From: Marisa cornuarietis
Taxonomy: Eukaryota > Mollusca > Gastropoda > Architaenioglossa > Ampullariidae
Assembly: GCA_004794655.1 (NCBI GenBank)
Contig: SMMW01000521.1
Span: forward strand, 2,138,001-2,202,000
Reading direction: 5' to 3'
DNA length: 64,000 nt
In this document: piece by piece, positions 1-13,667 of the stretch
Layout: every line of letters begins with the position of its first letter
Position numbering within the stretch: position 1 is the first letter of the stretch
Notes under the pieces: model-generated
What the model saw: only the letters and a program-made list of their open reading frames with translations
What the model was told of the DNA's origin: nothing
Databases searched by the model: none
Program-made: the position numbers and the translations under genes

Positions 1-18
1 AACCCTTGATAGTCAATT
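1..18 (-). CDS. IgR1 V-like exon, partial (runs off left edge)
   Basis: The minus strand has a GCAG acceptor at 19-22 followed by a phase-1 start reading E-L-T-I-K-G. This matches the start of the IgR3 V-like exon (E-V-T-I-Y-G) and the surrounding intron is also alike. Only the first six codons are inside the window. The rest of IgR1 lies to the left and cannot be judged. Confidence 0.7.
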
Positions 19-1740
19 CTGCAAAACAAACGAAAAGTTATCGAAATTATAGCCGCACAACTAATTAAGTATTTTAGCCGTAAAGCAATACACTATGGTC
101 GCAAATTTTGAATTATGGTATAATATCGTAATAAAATTATTGTTTTAATTTTTAAAAATCTATAACAGACGATTTTCTGTAAGCAAACACCCACACTCAC
201 TATCTCTTTGCTGATCATATGGACATAAATAGTTCTACAGTTATTTCTGTTTAGTAATTTGTTTTCGTATTTTACTCTTTATTTTAAAAATTAAGCAGAA
301 GGTTTACATGATTTTAGAGAATATTTCTGTCTTACAGCCCTGCATTACTGCAAAATGACTAGATCAGTGTGTATATATACATTTACCTATACACGTATCT
401 ACACATTTACTTCCTAAAATAAAAATTCATATATAAAAAGAAAAAAATTGATATAAGAACAATATATCTTATGAAAGTATGCCTTTTTAGGACACAAGTG
501 GATTTCGGTTTAATTTTTTTTAAAGCGCGTACAGCATCAAAGTCTCACTAAGTTGGCAGACATTGTACTGGTTACTAGCAAGCTTTTTACCACTGTCCTC
601 CTAGACTGCACCTTGAAGCACAGCACGGCCAATTAAAAAGATATATAACGGTCATCACACCAGTCCAGTGAAATGTCTGCCTCCTTTATCTCCCAAACGG
701 TTTCTTTGTCCACTTCGCCACTGAGAAGGATGCACAGTCTATTCAGGCTGATTTCTTTTCTCTACTTTGTGAATGTAGAGATACTAGCTTGTCTGTGCTC
801 TGTGGACAGGAACTTTTACAAGTTGTGTAGCATTTTTAATCTATATTGGTCTGCTTGTATCACACATTAATAATGAAATTGTAGATCTCATCTACGAACT
901 GTATATTTATAGCTCTTGCACATCATAATCTGTAAAACGGATGTTACACAGTTGCATTTTATCTTTTTTTGCTGTTGTTGAATTTATTTGACGCTCGTGC
1001 ATACAGGCAAAAGACATCTATTTTCCGTTATAACATCTTTTGCTGAAAGTTATTGTAGTGTTACAATATTTGTTTTCACTAAGACGTATGGATTTTTGGT
1101 TTTGCGACCCATGAAGGACTACAAACAGTTGATTGTCTTTAAACTATTATATTGCTGGATTTGCATTGTTTTTGTAACGACAGCTTCCGAGCTTATTTTA
1201 TTTTCTTAAATAGGCATTCTCCAGCAAACTCAATAAGGCGCAAACAAACAAACAAACAAAGAAAAACAAACATTATCATCATCATCGTCGTCGTCGTCAA
1301 AATTTAACAAACAATTTTTACAAAGAAGCAGATGGTAAATATGTCAAAAAACAAATATACAATCAGTCCGCGCTTGCGCAAACGCCCGTCCTCTCTTTCT
1401 TTCCTCACATGCATTTTTTGAGACATGACTTTGCCAAACAGCCAAGCGCCCACTCACCACCAGACACACACTCGTACGCACGCATATGCACACCCATCCA
1501 ACACGCGCGTAATCTCTCTCTCTCTATCTATCTCTCAAATAATTCTTTCTTTCTTACATCGCCAGACACAAACACACACTTTCTCTGACAAATGAATTTG
1601 CTCTTTCTCTCTCACGTGCACACCCAACAGCGCGTATTCTCTGAGTCTGACAAATGAATTCTCTCAAAGACACACCAACCCACTACACACACGCGTGCGA
1701 GCTATCTCGGACACATTAATTCTCTTTCTTTCACCCACCC

Positions 1741-1743
<3 letters not shown>

Positions 1744-1795
<52 letters not shown>
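1744..1795. repeat. (CA)n microsatellite
   Basis: A nearly perfect CA run. Apparent reading frames through it (poly Cys-Val or His-Thr) are artefacts. Confidence 0.95.
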
Positions 1796-1797
<2 letters not shown>

Positions 1798-1967
1798 TCT
1801 TTGAACTTGTGATCTGACGGCGACGTGCTTCAGTCAAACGAAAATACGAGTAACACAGCTGACAAACTTCCTCCTTCATTAACAAAACACAGTTCGGAGT
1901 GTATTCCCTATGTAAAACCTGCTGCGCGTGAATGCAATAAGTATAATTATCTTCGCAAACACACGCA

Positions 1968-2011
<44 letters not shown>

Positions 2012-2286
2012 AGATTGCTACAAAGCGCCAGTAAAGAAGTAAAAATTCTTTTAAATAGTTTCCCCAAAATGGACTTCACTCAGGTACAAAAACTCCACTC
2101 AAAGCTAACCCTGTGCACGTAGTGTAAATAATGGTGTTGAAATACTTCATTGTAAATAGCTTTAGTAATTTGATTTTACTTTTTATATAGTGTTGTACAA
2201 TCTTTGTTATCAAACCCTCAAATGTGGTGTATGGTAAACAGTGTTCATGTAATCACATCTTTATACCTTGAATGGAATAGTTTTTG

Positions 2287-2311
2287 AGATGATGATGATG
2301 ATGATGATGAC

Positions 2312-2386
<75 letters not shown>
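2287..2386. repeat. (GAT)n trinucleotide repeat, about 100 bp
   Basis: About 33 GAT units with one interruption near 2311. On the minus strand it reads as poly-serine, but no gene supports that frame and the paralogous IgR3 intron lacks the expansion. Confidence 0.95.
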
Positions 2387-2387
<1 letters not shown>

Positions 2388-2973
2388 GGGGTAAATCATG
2401 CTTCTCTAGAAAACTAACCCCTCCATAGCCATGCGACCAGAAAGAGTCTTGAGTGAGGAGAGGAAGAGAAGTAGGTTCTGCTACGAGGAAGTAGAATACA
2501 CCGACCTTGTCGATCCACCATGTCACTGTTTTTTCCTTCTCAGCTATCTTGTAAACAACAGGTTTATTTGTGGATGTCCAACAATTTGTTAACGACTTTA
2601 ATAACGGTGTAATAAATCCTCATAAGGATTGCCACTGGTACCGCCATTAATATGTACAATTGGCACTGACCTCACACCAGGGATACTTGATAGTTGGTAT
2701 ACGAAGCTCACAGTCTTGCTGAAGTTCTTATTCTAAGTTAATAGTACACCATCGATATAATTATAGGTATATTTCTACAAATAAGTGTAAAATAAATGTT
2801 CCAGATTAATAAACCAGTTCTTGGGGTAAATTGAAACACTTTTGGTTTCAAATGGTGAATCAGAACAAATCAGGCTGTCTAATTGTATACTGGTTTGTGC
2901 ATTAGCGTTAGCTTGTTCCCCTCGATTCTAGTGACATTTAACAAAATGAAACAGTATTAATTTTCAAAAAAAA

Positions 2974-3255
2974 ATTACAGGCCCTCACGGAGAAACTCGC
3001 CACCAGTGAGGGGATGGAGATCAACGCGGAGAAGAGCAGGGTCCTGGTGATTATCATCTGATGTAGCAAAGCAGAGACCAGGCTGAACGGGATATATTTG
3101 GAGGATAAGTAATCGTTTAAATACTTAAGCACGACAGACGATAACTGCTGGATCATAGCAGCAGCAGAGGATGCAGAAATGACCAGACTTTATAGGATTT
3201 GGAATAACAAAAGCGACTGCTTTATTCACCAAATTCAGGCTCTTAACTTCTGTTG
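2974..3255 (+). pseudogene. Non-LTR retrotransposon RT fragment (family 3)
   Basis: The plus-strand translation contains reverse-transcriptase downstream motifs: EKSRVLV, LNGxxLED, SFKYL and AAAxxxMxRLxRIW. These are the order and spacing seen after the FADD box in RTE-like retrotransposon proteins. The frame is broken by TGA and TAA codons, so it is dead. It lies in the part of the IgR1 intron missing from the IgR3 duplicate, so it arrived after that duplication or was lost from the other copy. The degraded copy at 60960-61440 covers the following part of the same kind of protein. Confidence 0.65.
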
Positions 3256-3687
3256 GTGTACCGTTACGGCTTTCTTGCTTGCACGTCCACTGCGGAAAGA
3301 CCTCTGTGCAATGAGGCAAAACTGCTTTATGACTAGAGCATCAAACACTACCAGCAGCTTCTTTAAATGAGGAATATTTAACCCTTAGCATTGTAGATTT
3401 GTTCTTTCTAAAGACTTTCGGATGACATAACTGCAAATGCCAGTTGTAAGTCCTGGACGTTGAAAAGTGAAGCACATAAGACATTATTAAACGGTAAAGA
3501 TGTTTGAATGGAAGAAGAAGATATTCCCATAGTCTGGTGTTTGTTGTTTACAGTTTAAGACGTTAGATTCAAGTGGTGTTTTTATATGTAATAAAAAGCC
3601 AGTGATCTCGTAAAGTAATGATATTGAAATGTTGGGTATACATATGGCGCACTGTGTCTTCAAAGCCGAAAAAAATATACCAAATTA

Positions 3688-3718
<31 letters not shown>

Positions 3719-3980
3719 TGATGACGCACACGTGCGTGCGCGGGAGCTCGAGCGTGATAGAAATCAAGAGCTAAATGAAAAGCCTTAGTGTATTTACTGC
3801 GGTCGTAAAGAGCGGTTGCTTACCACTGCACTAGCAAGGGACCCCTTTAAGGCACACATTCTGTTACAGCTTTACTATAATCGCAATCTATAATTTCTCA
3901 GGAATACGATCCCCATCGTGATTAGTAATAACAATATGATTGATTAACTTCAAGAAAGCTCAACATAGCAACTGAAATAC

Positions 3981-4044
3981 CTGTAAATCCCTTTTGAGCG
4001 AGTAGTGAAACAGCACATAGCATCCACAGTATCCAGAGAATCAT
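3981..4044 (-). CDS. IgR1 signal-peptide exon
   Basis: ATG at 4042-4044 opens a 64-nt coding exon (21 codons plus one base) starting MILWILWMLCAVSLLA, a typical hydrophobic signal peptide. It ends at a GTATTT donor in phase 1, as in IgR2, IgR3 and IgR4. It is almost identical to the IgR3 signal exon, so IgR1 and IgR3 are the closest pair in the cluster. The next exon is the partial V-like exon at 1-18, about 4 kb downstream. Confidence 0.8.
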
Positions 4045-4243
4045 GGCTTCTTGTATCTGTCGACTGGAGTATAAATGTTGACCTGGTACAGCTAGAATGT
4101 CCTCGAGTACAGATAGGAAGTCTTTTCAACAGTGTTTATGATAAACTCTAATCTTTTTGTTACATAGGAGAATTTTTGTCCTGGGAACTACTTCTCTCGT
4201 CAAGAGATTCTCACAAAGTGAGTGAGTGGTGCAACCACAGTTT

Positions 4244-4256
4244 ACTTCCTTGTTCT
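4244..4256 (-). promoter_or_regulatory. Conserved upstream box of IgR1
   Basis: On the minus strand this reads AGAACAAGGAAGT, 200 bp upstream of the IgR1 ATG. The same word stands at nearly the same distance before IgR2, IgR3 and the dead signal exon. The core GGAA resembles an ETS site; the factor is a guess. Confidence 0.5.
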
Positions 4257-4903
4257 GTTAAAAATAACGCCTAGAGCAATAGTTTGAAGACAATGGGTTT
4301 ATAATGCTTATGCACCGTTCATGCTGTTTGAGATATTTTCAAGGTAACAACACCAGATGTAAACAATAAATTTGCGTGTATTCAGCGTGCATTTTTTTTA
4401 CTCTAAAAGTTCTGTGTAGACCATGACTAGTTTTTGTTTATTGGAATCATTCTGTTCTCAGATTTGGCTGCTCTGCTACTTCTTCTTTTAACTTAAGGGA
4501 AAATAAGAATGTCTGAAATCTTCTTGTAACTTTTGATCACCTAGCTGGAGTAGTTTGCAACACTGGTCTGATGGAGGTGAAGTCATATCTACTTTCACAT
4601 AGCGATGTACAGGATTTTACACCAGTCACAAGTAGTTCTTGTTCAAGGGAAGTAAAACATTTTAAAGAAGTGTTTATCATCCGAGTTTTTCCCCTTGGAA
4701 ATATTTCAGCCAATATCTTGTCTTTATGCACACGCAAACACTAGCTTATTAAACACACTCGCTCACACCCACGTACGCATGCACGCATGCAAGCATTCAT
4801 ATGTTCACACCTGTTTGCGTGTTAGTCTAATTGTGAATGAGTCCTTATTAGTGTGTAGAATATGTGTACGCAGGAGAACGTACTTGTGTGTGCGAATGCG
4901 TAG

Positions 4904-4906
<3 letters not shown>

Positions 4907-4956
<50 letters not shown>
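4907..4956. repeat. (GT)n microsatellite
   Basis: Perfect GT run upstream of IgR1; the paralogous position upstream of IgR3 also carries one (44006-44054), so the tract predates the duplication. Confidence 0.95.
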
Positions 4957-4959
<3 letters not shown>

Positions 4960-5413
4960 GTATCTGTTAGCTCAAATAAAAGTGTCCAGATGGCCTCGTT
5001 TGTTTTTTGAAACAGGTTTCAGAAACTTAGAAGAATGATATCCCCATCAAACTGAACAATATCATCACAATATTATTGGCTGTATTAAGAGGTTTGTGTT
5101 TCTAGTAATCCTCTTCGAACTATAGGGCAGAGTATTCGCCTTCTGTTTTTAATGCGACAGAAGAGACCTATTTGAACAAATTCTTACCTTGGATAAAACT
5201 TAAAAGGTAAAATACCTGACTCTTATTTAATGTAGAACTCTATGTAATGGTAATCATTTGCATAAAATAATTAGCACATATAAACGTATAAATATTAGTG
5301 CAGCTTAAGGTTAGACCTTCACTGATATTTAACACTAAGTTAGACTTCGTAATTTGACATTGTTTTTATTTTCTCTGACGGTTTATATATATATATATAT
5401 ATATAAACTATGC

Positions 5414-5735
5414 GTAGAAAGTTAATTAGCCCCTTAGAGTAGTCCCCCTCGAGTCTAATGCACTTTTCAATCCTTTTGTGTCTGCTTCTGTGGACTTATG
5501 GGAGGATTTTTGTGGCATGCCCCTCAGTTTCACCTTCAAAACGGGTCCTTTTTATGTTTATATTACCTTGAGGAGAAGAAAATCGTGACTCGGAGGAAGA
5601 TCGGGTAAATATGGAGGCTGATAAATTGTAGTGGTAAAGCAGTCGTGATTTAATAGCTAATGCATTAATTGTTTGGGCTGTTTTGGGGACTCCATGGCAC
5701 AGTCCAGAAATATTTTATTGTTTTATCCCCTTTTC
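5414..5735 (-). pseudogene. Mariner-like transposase relic (copy 1)
   Basis: The minus-strand translation near 5565-5620 gives QPPYLPDLPPS followed by DFLLLK, the conserved region around the last catalytic aspartate of mariner transposases. The preceding HDNxPAH region is deleted here but kept in copy 2 (44645-45010). Internal deletions and frameshifts make it non-functional. It lies in the IgR1/IgR3 segmental duplication, so the insertion predates that duplication. Confidence 0.65.
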
Positions 5736-5816
5736 TGTTTAAACAGCTAACCAGGAACTTTCTCCACGTTATATCACTCATGAAATCATTTTAAACCTTT
5801 AAATTTTTACATCCCA

Positions 5817-6077
5817 GGGGTCAGTTGCACAACACGTTTCTAAACCTTAAAACTGTTCTAAAGAAGCAAAATCTCTTCTTAGCCATTTTGATGCAGAAAA
5901 ACATACAAAAATTGTACTGACAGGACGGGAAGTCAGACTAAAACAATTTTATCTTACTTAAAGCAGTTTTAGTTTTAAAAAATTCTAAAATTGTGGTGTG
6001 CACTTTAAACTAATTATCTAAATAGAGTTAAGGCCTAAAAGTGTTTAAAATTAAAAATGTGTTGTGCAACTGGCCCC
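5817..6077. mobile_element. MITE with about 27-bp terminal inverted repeats
   Basis: The left end starts GGGGTCAGTTGCACAACAC and the reverse complement of the right end starts GGGGCCAGTTGCACAACAC; similarity continues through RTTTYTAA. The interior is AT-rich, about 260 bp, and without coding capacity. It is absent from the matching place upstream of IgR3. I could not define a target-site duplication. Confidence 0.7.
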
Positions 6078-8507
6078 AGGAAGACTAGGAAAATAAAAAA
6101 AATTAGCTAAATACTTAATACAATTTAATTATGGACTTTTTTTTTTAGAAGAACGATCATCTGGAGTTACTAATGGTAACCAGGGTTATTTCCCTTTAAA
6201 TCTTTTGTGGCATGTCATGCGTCACAAGGATAGATTACAAGTACTGTAATTAGAATATTTACATAGGTATCTGTTTGCCTATTTGCGCATTTTCAATATA
6301 AATGGATGTGAGTGGAATAAATATTCATTAGTATTTAAATGTAGTTTACTTTCTAAGGACAAGCGAATTGTTTCCCTCATGCAGGTACAAAACACGAAAG
6401 TGTGTTCCTGAATATAATCCAAACGACTCCAATTGCTCTGTGTATCCGTGCGCGCGCGAGTGTGTGTGTCGGTGCTGCTTAAACACTTGGCTTTAGTTTG
6501 TTAGCAAGAATTCCTGAGTATCATCATGGAAGACTAGCCTAAATACTGCTCACGAAGAGTCCTACTCCTATTTCTCGCTCGCTACCTCTTAATCTATACC
6601 CTCTCTGGCTTTTCTTTCTTCAATACACCCCGACATTTATACACCCGGTTACATTCTGCAAAATTTAATAACCGTGACGAGGATGGAGACTCATGGGTAA
6701 ATGAGAGTCAGATAGGAAGAGAACAGGCAAGGTACAGCTTTGGCGAACCAATTAAACACAAAATGTCATAGCCTGGAAGACATGCAGACAGGTAGAGGCA
6801 CACAGGGAAGAGATTAACTAATCAAACAATCTTTATTTTCATATAAGGTAAACATCCATTAGTCGATAAATACAGTATGTGTTATGCTCGGATTGACTGC
6901 ACTCCTACTTGTTCAAGGGAGCCATTTTGCCCAAATCGCGCACCCACGTGACTGTCAGACAGAGATGCAGACATTGAAAGTAATACGGTGAAGAAAGTGA
7001 GGAAGTTAAATGCTCCAATTGTACTTCCACTAATAATCATTCAGTCGAAAGACTATTCATTCTTGTCTAGGGGTAATTCTTTTCATGATCTCTGTTTATA
7101 GTAGCTTAGTAAATAAGCGAAATATGTTGTGTATGCATGCTTAAACCTTACAGTTTAGGAAGATTCGGCCCAAAAAATCACAAGGTAGATTTATAAACAG
7201 CTTGATAACTACCTTTAGTAATGATATGTGTCTGTGCGTCTATGTGTGTTTGTGTGCTTATTTGTTTGGGTGCCTATTACTATCTTTATTTGCACAGTAC
7301 TGACAACATTGTCCTAAGCTTATCTAAGCTCATCTTTTGCTGTCTTCTGACATAACCATAAAAGAATACTATGTTCGAAAGCAACAGATAAAAATAGAAC
7401 CTAAGAAGCCAGGAGGACTAAAGCTATTTGTGTTGAAGTGTATACGTGAAGGAAGATAAATACAAGACAAGGTTCAAGGACACGTTTGTGTGTCTTGGTG
7501 TTGCTTAAATAGCGGGTGTGTGTTTGTTAGGAACAGTGCCTATAGAACAGCCTGTCACACTAACTTAATTACTGTTAACACAAATGTTGCTTTCGTTTAA
7601 GTAACAGTTAAATCCATTATTCCTCTTATCGACAATGGTCTTATGTTCAGAGGACGTCGGGAGTATTGCATAAGGCCATGAGACTCCTAGGCTTATTTCT
7701 TTCTCACTGATTTTCCCTTTTACTTGTTTAATCAACTTACACATTTGCACCCACTTATAGAACCTGTAAGAAGAGAGATAACAGAAAAATGGAATGTTTA
7801 TAACAATGCAAATTTGATAAGACAAATGATCAGATAGAATCAAAGCACTTGTAGCTAAGCATCGAGAGACGGGGAGGGTGGGAAGGAGAGATCAAGTGGA
7901 GTAACAACAGTCTGTTCAGACTTTGCACGGGGTCGAGTCCAGTCGAGTTAAATCCTGTTCCGGGTGTTTACATTTCACTGCACAGGAAGGCCGGCAGTGT
8001 GCAGGTTGAGATAGCGAGTGTGTGTGTGTGTCTATGTGTGTGTGAGAGAGAGAGAGAGTGTCTGTGTCTGTGTTGTCCCTGTCTTTTTCTCTTCTGTCTC
8101 ACATACTTCTCTCTTTGCATTGATAATTATTATCTCGATACACTCACCCTCACACACAAACACACTAACACACTCCATCTCTTACACACATAATTATATA
8201 CACACACACATTACATCACTAGAGAAGTAAACATTATCACAAACACACAGACAAACATCGAGAGGAAGAGAAGTAGTCACAAAGGTAAACTCTCAACATG
8301 ACATGACTATAAGTATAAGGCTGAAGAGAGGGCTGTGACTTTGAAATTGCATCTTGTCAAGAGTTTTCTAAGATTGCTAGAGGAAATCCCTTCGTCGTTC
8401 TTACTTTATTTCTGTCTCTAGTTGTCTGCTTCTTTTCCCTCTCGCTCTCTCCTTCTAGTCTTTTCCGTCGTTCCGTACAGACAGACACAAATATTCACAT
8501 GCATGCT

Positions 8508-8509
<2 letters not shown>

Positions 8510-8561
<52 letters not shown>
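8510..8561. repeat. (CA)n microsatellite
   Basis: Near-perfect CA run in intergenic DNA; the frames through it are not genes. Confidence 0.95.
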
Positions 8562-8565
<4 letters not shown>

Positions 8566-11500
8566 TACGCGCACGCACGCACGGTCACTGTCGTACGTTT
8601 CATAATACGATAAACTAAACAAAGAAGGAAAAAAGACACTGTGCTGCAATGCAAAGACTGCAATGACAGGTTTGCTTAGTCTTCCCTAAGAGCCTTTCTT
8701 CGATAGCTTTGATGTTAATGGTACACAACTTTATTATTTTTTTGTTCAGACCTAAAATTTCAATTGTATTGACAAATACATTGAGAGAGACATAAAGAGG
8801 CAGAATGAGAGATGCGGTTAGAGGAAGTTTTGGAGATAAAGACTGAAGGATGGGAGAGAGATAGAGAAACAATTAGGAAAGAAAAAAGACAGTATGCTGT
8901 CAATGAGATTTATTTTAGTGGGGGGAGGGCATTTGTAAAGCAGGTATTCAGTTACATTGCAAGTGTTTAGCCTGGCTAAGATGGCAAACAATAAATTAAA
9001 TCTTCATTACAAGACCACTGGCCTTTTCGCAAAGTGTCCTAAAATAAAACAATCGGAAACGAATTTAAATAGTTGTAATTAAATCTAACACAACTCCATG
9101 AGAAAAATATACCAAAAATAAATTAATTACTATTTCTCTGTCAGGTCGCTTCGTTTGACGGAACAACTCAGAGCCACCTGCCTATAGAAATATCAACCGA
9201 CAGATATTAAAGTCCGCCTTCGTACGAGGGTCCTGCAAGTACGGATTGTCATCCTTGTTATCTTTATGCTCACCAAGCTGTGTCAACTATTAAGCACACT
9301 CATAACCTTTTAATGAGCACGAAACTGATTTAACTCAGTACAATCTAAGAGCTGCCAAGTACTTCCGCTTAGAAGAAAACTCTTTAGGGATGAAACATTT
9401 ACCAAACAAAGGCGGGTTGTTCGTCAAAAGGCAGCTGGGATAGCAGCAAGCACGAAAGTGTATGTCTTCATACACATGTTATACTTTCATTTGTGGTGCA
9501 TTCGTCTATAAAATTACAATATAGATAGAAACCGACGGCGCACCTTTAACCTATTTATTCATTCCGTTAGCAGAGACTATTGTTGATGCAATCGCTGAAT
9601 ACTGTAAATGTTGATTCATGAAATAATAATTATAATATTCACCTAGTTGGTGCTTATTATATTACAGTTTGTGTTACAGCGACTTTTAAAATTTTCACTT
9701 TAGGGTATGTATGGTTGGATAAATACATACAATAAAATAAAACTGTATCAATCCACAGGGGCAATTACAACACCAAAAAATATTTTAAGTTGAAAGACAG
9801 CTACTTTAAAATTTTGACTGGAGGTAAGAAATGCTAGCTGTCAAATAAACAAAGTCAGAAGATGAATTAACTGATATCCACCCTGTCGTGTTGGGACGAG
9901 GGATAGGCATGGATTTAAACCTTGGAATGTGTTTATCAAGTTGTACTTTATCTTCTTGTGTAGCAACTGGTTTTATTATCACACGCTCGATTTGCATTAA
10001 GTATTACTTTATAAAGTCATCGTATCACAGATTTGACTACTGACTTAAAGTCCTTTTATACACTAGTACCTACACTGGTGAGCGGGCGTGCACACATACA
10101 CACACAGACACATACACACACGCACACACACAAAAGGAGAGAGACAGATCTAGTGCTTTATTACTTTTATCTATCGGCTCGTTCTAAAGTTAGGAAGGAG
10201 CTCTAACCGCCAAAATAAAGTGCCTTGCAAAGTTTACGATATGAGTATTAGAAATTTACTCTAAGTAAAATTATAGCACATAAAGTATAAGTTAGACATT
10301 TTTTGAAGATTCTAGGAAAACATAGAAAGAGGAGAGTACAACCATGGAGTCAGAAAAGACTGAATGACAAAAAGGCAGATATAAACAGAAACACAAAGAA
10401 AGAACTAGTTTGAGTTCAATCTTTACTTCAAGACCTCGCATGCCTATACTTTTTTGCTCATCCAAATAAGAATAAACTGCGTCTATGGGTAAATTTTAGA
10501 GATAGAAGTAGAGAAAGAGAGTTGGGGTAAATAAAGACGTTGAGAGAGTTGCAGAGCTAAGATGCAAAAACTGGGAGGAAAAGAAGAAACTTTTTTGATG
10601 AAGCACTGATAATTCCAGAGCAACTTGTTTTCAGCCTTGAACTTGTTTTATCCTCTGTTTCCTCTATGCTTTTAGCTTGTTTTTATTTTCAGTTTTTCTA
10701 TATACTCTCAAACAAGAAAGCAAGCAACAAAAGCAACCAGAAAAAAGATGTGACGAGCTAATAATAATAATAAGAAGAAGAAGACTTTTTTATTGACGAA
10801 GGGATAGTACATAAGGCATTTGATGTGATAATAGTCGGCACTTATTTCGTAAATTTTCTCTTCACACACATGCACGTACACACATAAACACACTACCCCT
10901 CTTTCTCGCATGCTTTCTGTTCTACACTCCCTTTCTAGCACATAAACAGACACTGCCAACAATGACTGGACATGACTCACACATTGCAGAGCCATCATAG
11001 AAACCAAAACACTATGGGAGCAGGCTCACGTAAATGCTTTCTCGCCCACGGGCGTCGCTGCATGGCCCTTACAGACCGTAAAAAGGACCCATTCATCTAG
11101 TATTGTTCCTGACACGAGAGAAAACTGTTTCTCAACCGGGAAGTCCTGGCCTGGACGAGTCTGTACCTGACCGCAGAGGGCATGAGACAAAGCAGGCCAG
11201 TGACGGGGTGAGATATATTAACCACAAAAGTAAGGCTTTCTTACACGTTGGAAGCAAACTCGCACGCGCGCGCACCCACACACGCGTACACACATTACTG
11301 CATTATAGATCATTGGTAACTAAATGATGTTTTAAGTCAAGTGCCTAGGATCAGTAAACAGAAAGAAAAGATGAATAAGAAAAGAAGGCGAGAGAGGGTA
11401 TTGCTAATCACGTGCCTAAGGAAGTTAAACAGATAAACGGTTGTTTACACGTACCTATCCAGAGTCTCGTCACTATCAGTGTTTAGAGACGTATGCCCGC

Positions 11501-13396
11501 CTGAAAATATTTCATACAGTAAGACACTGTTTGGGTATTAATGAAAGACGACAATGAATTTCCCTTCAGAAGTGAGACGGTTTATTTTAATGATCACATC
11601 ATTTTGTCTAGCAATCTCCAAAACAAAGGAACTAACGTAGCTCCGAGCATTTCAATTTGAGGCCCACGAAGAAAAGAGAAAACGAGTAGTGTTAGCAGAA
11701 AACACTTTGGGAAGTAACCAAAACAAATGAAACTGAAGTGTAAATAAGAGATAGTCACTAGCATCCACACAAACACCGAACAACTCTTACACGTACCTGA
11801 AAGTAATATGACTGTTTCATATGTACTCAAGAGTAAAGAAAAACTGGAAGCATCTGGGATTTATGATTGTCTATCTCTGACTTACACATACGGCCACAAC
11901 AATAAAATGTTCACTTACTACACGAGAGATGGTCAGTTCTAGATTAATGTTAAATCATCTTTTAAATACATAACAAACTATCATTTCTACATACATAGTA
12001 ATCTTATCGTTATTAACAATTCAATGGGCCACAACTCGAGCAAAGGAATAAGAAAAACGTTAAATACAGTCCACATTGAAGGGTGTGCTTATTGAGGAAT
12101 TGGCTCGTTCTTTGAACTACTCCGATACCAAGACATACCTGACTCATATTTTACAATTTCAAGACATCAGTGTAAGCTACAAAAGTAAGTTTTATGTCCA
12201 GGTGTCTCATAATGCAATGAGTTTAGGGTCAGAAGTCTCTGCAACAGTCTACGAACAAGAACAACCCTTACAACTATATATATATACTACATTCATTTAC
12301 GCAAAACTAAAAACATTTTTAAATAGCACATTAACTTGCACATTTCCGGATAAAAGTAAATAAAAATTTTGACAAGTGTAAAAAAATATATCTACAAAAA
12401 GTTGGTTACAAACGTAAACAATATAAATGTGATATACACTACAAAATATGCAATTTTACCATTTCACTTTCAAAATACCCATGGAACACGTAGAAGGAAA
12501 AGGTAATTAAGATTTGATAGTAGCAAAATACCATTTAAAATATACAGACTGATTGATTTTTAAAATGCAAAATGTCAGAATACTGGTGTAAACTTTTGCG
12601 TGACAAGTCAAAATAACATCAAGAACTAAAGATATTCAAAGATATAGTTTTCTTTTAAGCTTAAAAAAATGTGATCGTGAATTTTTTATTTAAATCATTT
12701 CCGCCAAAGTAATTACTGAGAACCCACTGCATCCAATGATCATTATTATAATTGCTTCTTGAAAATCCAGGACAACTCCTAGAACGTTTCCCTGCAGTCG
12801 GTATGGAGTATTTAAAGACAGGGAGCTGTAGTAGGCGTCGGTACAACGAAAATGCCACCTGGGGAATTAAAATAAAAGGCAACAGTTCCATGAGTCAGCT
12901 TAAGATTACTAATTCCATCAAAAGAAATTATAAACAAATAATTAGGTCTCATTCTGGAAGCTCTTTTATTATAACTACTCATCTCACCTACGATACTCCC
13001 TAAACTGTTTTTTGCAAACAGGCTTTTCAAAGGAAATTTGGTAAAAAAACCCAAGTCCTTATGCAAAATTATTAACTTTGTTGTTACATTTGAACCACAA
13101 GAGCAATACTTTTATGTATGGTGTATTACCTGGTTGGTTAAAGGCCTGCAATTGTTACTTCTTCGTAGTTTTGTCTTACAGCCGTGTCATCCCCTGATCA
13201 TGCACCACGAATGTAACATTAGTAAAACTTGTCTAGCTGCATGCATCACATTGTCTTTTGTTTTGTTTTATGTTTTAGAGAATGTTGTGACTCTTAACTG
13301 ATTTTTGCTTTTATCAGACACGTTACAGGCATTTCGCCATTGCTACTTTTTTAATAAACAGAGCAATGGTAAATATTGATGCTCATACTTAGCTAC

Positions 13397-13489
13397 CTGC
13401 AGTTGATAATGATTTTCCTCCACTAACAGCGAGGTCCACGTAGTTATGTTCGTTGTTTTCAGGCCTTCTAGCTGTGTCATACACTGGGT
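13397..13489 (-). CDS. IgR2 alternative cytoplasmic exon (YDTARR / YVDL)
   Basis: A 93-nt exon with acceptor CTCAG and donor GTAGCT, phase 1 at both ends. It encodes DPVYDTARRP, NNEHNYVDLA. The same-length exon occurs in IgR4 (54947-55039), also after the apparent terminal exon. Differences between the two are mostly at third codon positions. Its phase fits splicing from exon 16040-16411, skipping the two exons between. If the donor is unused a stop follows within two codons, so it may also serve as a last exon. Confidence 0.65.
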
Positions 13490-13607
13490 CTGAGATAGGA
13501 AAACTAGTATGAAGTCTTCAAAACAAGAAAACTGGATTGAGACATGAAAATCATTTTGGAAATTGTGAACCTTTAAATAACGCCTTTTGTTTTATACTGT
13601 TAGTTGG

Positions 13608-13667
<60 letters not shown>

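Larger units (their letters stand above)
19..3980 (-). other. IgR1 first intron, repeat-rich
   Basis: This intron is largely colinear with the IgR3 first intron (40154-43090). It holds (CA)n tracts at 1744-1795 and 1971-2009, a (GAT)n tract at 2287-2386, an insertion of about 1.2 kb (roughly 2470-3700) absent from IgR3, and a (TA)n tract at 3690-3709. I saw no further exon. Confidence 0.6.
4045..13396. other. Intergenic region between IgR2 and IgR1
   Basis: No supported gene. It contains the IgR1 promoter box, a (GT)n tract (4907-4956), a mariner relic (5414-5735), a MITE (5817-6077), copies of the recurrent intergenic blocks (6740-6880, 7470-7560, 7895-7990, about 8870-9100), and (CA)n at 8510-8561. 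Open frames such as 12076-12363 have no recognisable domain, splice context or paralogue in the window. Confidence 0.55.

Noticed and set aside
2245..2526. A 93-residue minus-strand frame with a long poly-serine run.
   Set aside because: It is the (GAT)n repeat read in one frame; no splice or paralogue support.
12076..12363. A 95-residue plus-strand frame between IgR2 and IgR1, and similar ones at 12752-13301 and 11103-11327.
   Set aside because: No domain, no codon or conservation signal, no splice context; such lengths are expected by chance in AT-rich DNA.
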